DNA of 64,000 bases, from the NCBI GenBank assembly GCA_009829735.1, contig CM020618.1:29612894-29676893 (forward strand). The letters run 5' to 3'. Each line of letters starts with the position of its first letter. The stretch's first letter is position 1. The notes under the pieces were generated by a model that worked only from the letters and a program-made list of their open reading frames with translations, was not told the DNA's origin and did not search any database. Shown piece after piece: positions 61,389 to 64,000 of the stretch. This DNA is from Pyropia yezoensis (taxonomy: Eukaryota; Rhodophyta; Bangiophyceae; Bangiales; Bangiaceae). A program made the position numbers and the translations under genes.

Positions 61389-61705
61389 TCGGGTTTGTCG
61401 AGCGACGGGGGCAGCTCCGTCGCAAACGCCACCAGCCGCGTGGCGCTGGCCGACACGCCGGCGCTGCCGCTGGTGACCCCCCCTCCCACCAGCCCCCCTG
61501 CTCCGACCGCGACGGCGGCGCCGCCCAGCGCCATATCCACCGCCGCCCACGGGATGGCGACCGCCGCGGCCATGTGCCGCTGCCGCTCATCGTCTGGGGG
61601 GATGGGCGGGAGGGCGAAGGACCGTGAGCCGGCGGTCGGGCCAGGCTTGGCTGGGGTGGCGGGGAGAGGGGAGGGGGGGGGACGGGCGCGACGGCGGCTG
61701 GCCAT
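56018..61705 (-). CDS. Very large low-complexity protein with a compact C-terminal domain, function unknown
   Basis: The product has 1895 residues from ATG 61705 (MASRRRARPPP) and no intron; the frame is open upstream to 61882. About 85% is Ala/Pro/Ser/Gly-rich. Landmarks: basic tract GGRKRRLAVAARRR near the N-terminus; four 36-residue repeats (LPPVPRLSAAGG-GVTVPAAAA...) coded by 59570-60010; two acidic parts (DNSDYLLSASDGGEDISIDGED, and a run of 15 or more Glu near 58980-59040 ending DDSDYVVGADAD); and a C-terminal block of about 75 residues (56135-56370) with normal composition: ALSAAERSTVDRFAAGDG, GGRAIDMTLNRFVEGGRT, CVLRLCADMTWTTIRKFSKKR. That last block is the likely functional domain. 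Basic and acidic tracts suggest a nuclear chromatin-associated protein; this is inference. Confidence 0.6.
59570..60010. repeat. 108-bp coding minisatellite (four units)
   Basis: Units are marked by a CCGACAGG-like word at about 59626, 59734, 59842 and 59950, exactly 108 bp apart, so each adds 36 residues without shifting frame. The inner copies are nearly identical. Confidence 0.85.
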
Positions 61706-64000
61706 GGCGGGAGGAAACGCACAGAAGGAAAAGAGAGGAACGAGGGCGTGGGGCGACGAAGGAGAGTGGAGAGGCACCAAACATGGGCGGGCAGGGGGAT
61801 GAGGGGAGTGGGGGGGGGGGCAGGCCGGCCCAAAGTGGACTGGGGGCAAAGACGAAAAAGGGGACGAGGAGAAGCCCTGCACAGCGGCCAGCGCACGGGG
61901 GGGGGAGCAAAGTAGGGCGGCCAGCGCAGAAGGGGGGAAAGAAAAGGGGGTACGACGCGGCAGCCGGGGGAAGGCACGCAGGCCGCGGCGGCGACGGCGG
62001 AGGGGGGGAAAAGGACAGCGCGTCGACGCCCCTACCCCGCAGCGTGCGCTTGCACGGCCGTGGCCCGCGCGGCGGCCGGCAGCGGGCCAGGCTCGCAGAT
62101 GGGGGGGGGGGGGGTGGGCGCGGGGGGGGCGTCAAGGGGAGGAAGGGGGGGAGCGGCGGGGGGGGGGGGTTGGGAGCAAGGCCCACAGTCGCCGACACCC
62201 CCTTTTCCTTCCGAGTGGGGCACCCACCTGGCCGGGCGCGCGCGTCGCCGCACACGTGGCGCGCTGTGCCGAGGCGTGCGTTGTTTGGGTGATCCGACGG
62301 CGGGCGGGAGGAAGGAGGAGAAGCGGGGGGGGGCGCGCAGGGGGGCCGTGGGGGGGGGGGGGTGGGACGGGGGCAGCGTTGGGTCGGGCCGGATTCCGAT
62401 GGGGGGGGGGGGGCTCCCCTCCTCGGCCGACCCAATCGAGTCGATGCACGCGCGATGCGCCGCGCTGCCAGCAGCGCCTCCCGCATGGTGCTGTCGAGGG
62501 GATGGGGCTTCCAGCTGGCCCCCGTGCGGGGTACGGTTGGATACAGTACATCCCGCCGGTGTGGGGGCCGCGTCAGCGGCGGCGGCGGTGGCGGCGGCTG
62601 GGCGGGGTGGACCCCACCAGTGGCATGACGCCCGCCCGTCTGAGCGACCTCCCTCTTTTTTTTTTTTTTTCATCGTGACCCGCTCGAGCTCGTACGCGCC
62701 TCGTATTTCAGTTTGGACACGCGGGCAGCCACCCACGACGGTGGCTGTGGCCAGCAGGGAGGGTTGCGTCGTAGGGGTACGAGATCGGGTTCGTGACGCC
62801 GCGAGGAGCGCCCCCCCACCACACACCCCTTCTTTTGGGAGCCACCACCGTCGGCGAGTGGCGACCACGAGGGGTGTGCTGAGTACGCGACCCCCATCGC
62901 CTCGGACACAGGAACAGCTGGCGCCTGTAGGGCAGAGTGGGGGGGGGGCCGGCGGGCGTCGTATGTGGGGTTTTGACGCCCCCGTGGCTAGGGAAAGCCC
63001 GGTCGACGGGCCACGGCGCACGGAACAGGACTACCCCGTGTGCGCATTGGCACGCCCGCGCGTGGCGCGTGGCTGGCGAGGAAACCCCCCCAGTTGCCTT
63101 TGCGCCCGTTTCACATCTGGGGATGGGCGCTGCGGTGCGATGGGCGCTGCGGTGCTCTGCGGTCGCGGACCCCTCTGCTACGACAGCTCCCATCGTGTTT
63201 ACATGGCCCGTAGCGATCGAAGCTCCGCCCACACGCTGGGGGATGGGCAACAGCAGGCATCGCTGCCAGTCGCCCAAATGCCACCCCGCCGGAACACTCC
63301 CCCTTGGTCGTGCTGTTTCCTTGTCACCAAAGAGGGGGGCGTGCCGTGCGCTTCCCTCCCACAGATCCACTGGGACAAGGGCAGACGCTGGCCGAATTCG
63401 TTGAGGGCAGCCACAGAACGGAGTGTGTACCATCGGTTCCGCACTGCCCCCTCACACGCTAGGACCATGGACGGGATCGCGGACGCACGCGCACCGTCGC
63501 CTGCCGCTGACTGTGGAAACTGGGCGATGCTGAATAGGCAGAGCACTGCACTGATCAAGAAGCAACGCGCGACGGCACACCCCTGGCTTGGCGTCGCTGG
63601 CCAGCGACAAAGTAGGCAGCCACGAGCGCTACCAGCGGTCGTACCCTCACGCGCCGCACGTCGTCAACCTGGGGTCGGGCTGGGCGGGCCGGGCCCAGCG
63701 TGTCAGCCAGCGGTGCGCACATCGCGATGGGACCAGTCAGTGGAGCACTGAGCTGCGAGGCCCGGTGGCTGCCCAGGGTCGCGCCCCTGAAGGCCTCTCG
63801 ACAAATCCACCTGGACGGGCAAAGCAAGAGGCGAGAGCAGGAGGAAAAACTGCATGACGTGAAAGACGGTCTGGGCGGGAAAAAAAAGAACAGGCAAACC
63901 GGCATGGCAAAGCCAAGCGGGCAGCCTACGCAGTGCCTGCTGCGCACGCAGTGGCGCATCACCGCGCGAGGCAGCGCGCTAGACAACCACACCTGGACAG
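61706..64000. other. Right edge, no gene recognised
   Basis: 61706-62640 is G-rich with many G runs. A T run lies at about 62654-62669. From 62680 to the edge composition is more even, but no frame on either strand shows recognisable motifs. It contains the presumed promoter of the large unknown gene (-) just right of 61705; no TATA box is obvious. Confidence 0.45.

Noticed and set aside
62060-63751. 563-residue + frame near the right edge
   Set aside because: Begins in G-runs, crosses a T-run giving poly-Phe, and has no consistent composition or motif.
63555-63992. 145-residue minus frame at the right edge
   Set aside because: No motif, no conserved composition; likely chance.
1-64000. tRNA, rRNA or CRISPR
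   Set aside because: No tRNA-like T-arm (GGTTCRANNCC) in a cloverleaf, no rRNA stretch and no regularly spaced repeat array was found by eye.

Overview
This is GC-rich nuclear eukaryotic DNA. Most host genes have no intron, two have two or three short GT-AG introns, and coding regions are full of Ala, Gly and Pro tracts. A probable thylakoid-lumen protein and a second plastid-targeted protein point to a photosynthetic organism. With the heavy, varied transposon load, a bangiophycean red alga (Porphyra/Pyropia type) is my best guess. That is inference; a green or other alga is not excluded.

Left third, 1-21333, is mostly mobile DNA. A Ty3/gypsy element enters from the left edge (pol end on +, 3' LTR 4321-4683). 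At 5902-16446 lies a tyrosine-recombinase (DIRS/PAT/Ngaro-like) retroelement with split direct repeats. It appears to have landed in the 5' UTR of a small gene for a secreted PAN/Apple-domain protein (16487-16819), leaving a TATA box at 5746 about 10.7 kb from the start codon. A second Ty3/gypsy element (6136-11149) sits inside the tyrosine-recombinase element. Its LTRs look identical and a 5-bp target duplication (ACACC) flanks it, so it is young. Both Ty3/gypsy elements carry a large gag-unlike ORF on the strand opposite to pol, between pol and the 3' LTR. The two ORF products look related. A complete PIF/Harbinger DNA transposon follows (17151-21330).

Middle, 21334-37500. An ankyrin-repeat gene with 17 repeats and a MOV10/SDE3-like RNA helicase gene (RNA-silencing family) are both on the minus strand. 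Just upstream of the helicase start lie two 115-bp MITEs in inverted orientation, able to fold into long dsRNA. Beyond them are a decayed pogo/Tigger-like transposase gene and a complete pogo-like element (33803-37103) with TIRs, subterminal repeats and an apparently full DDD transposase.

Right, 38000-61705, is host-gene territory. It holds mitochondrial ribosomal protein uL15m (four exons), a thylakoid-lumen pentapeptide-repeat protein (two exons, minus) divergent from a plastid-targeted LON-substrate-binding-domain protein (three exons, plus), and a bZIP transcription factor. These are followed by U2AF65 (large U2AF subunit) with a greatly expanded RS/Gly region, a single-pass membrane protein of unknown function, and a very large low-complexity protein with a compact C-terminal domain I do not recognise. 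From 61706 to the right edge I see no convincing gene. No tRNA, rRNA or CRISPR was found.
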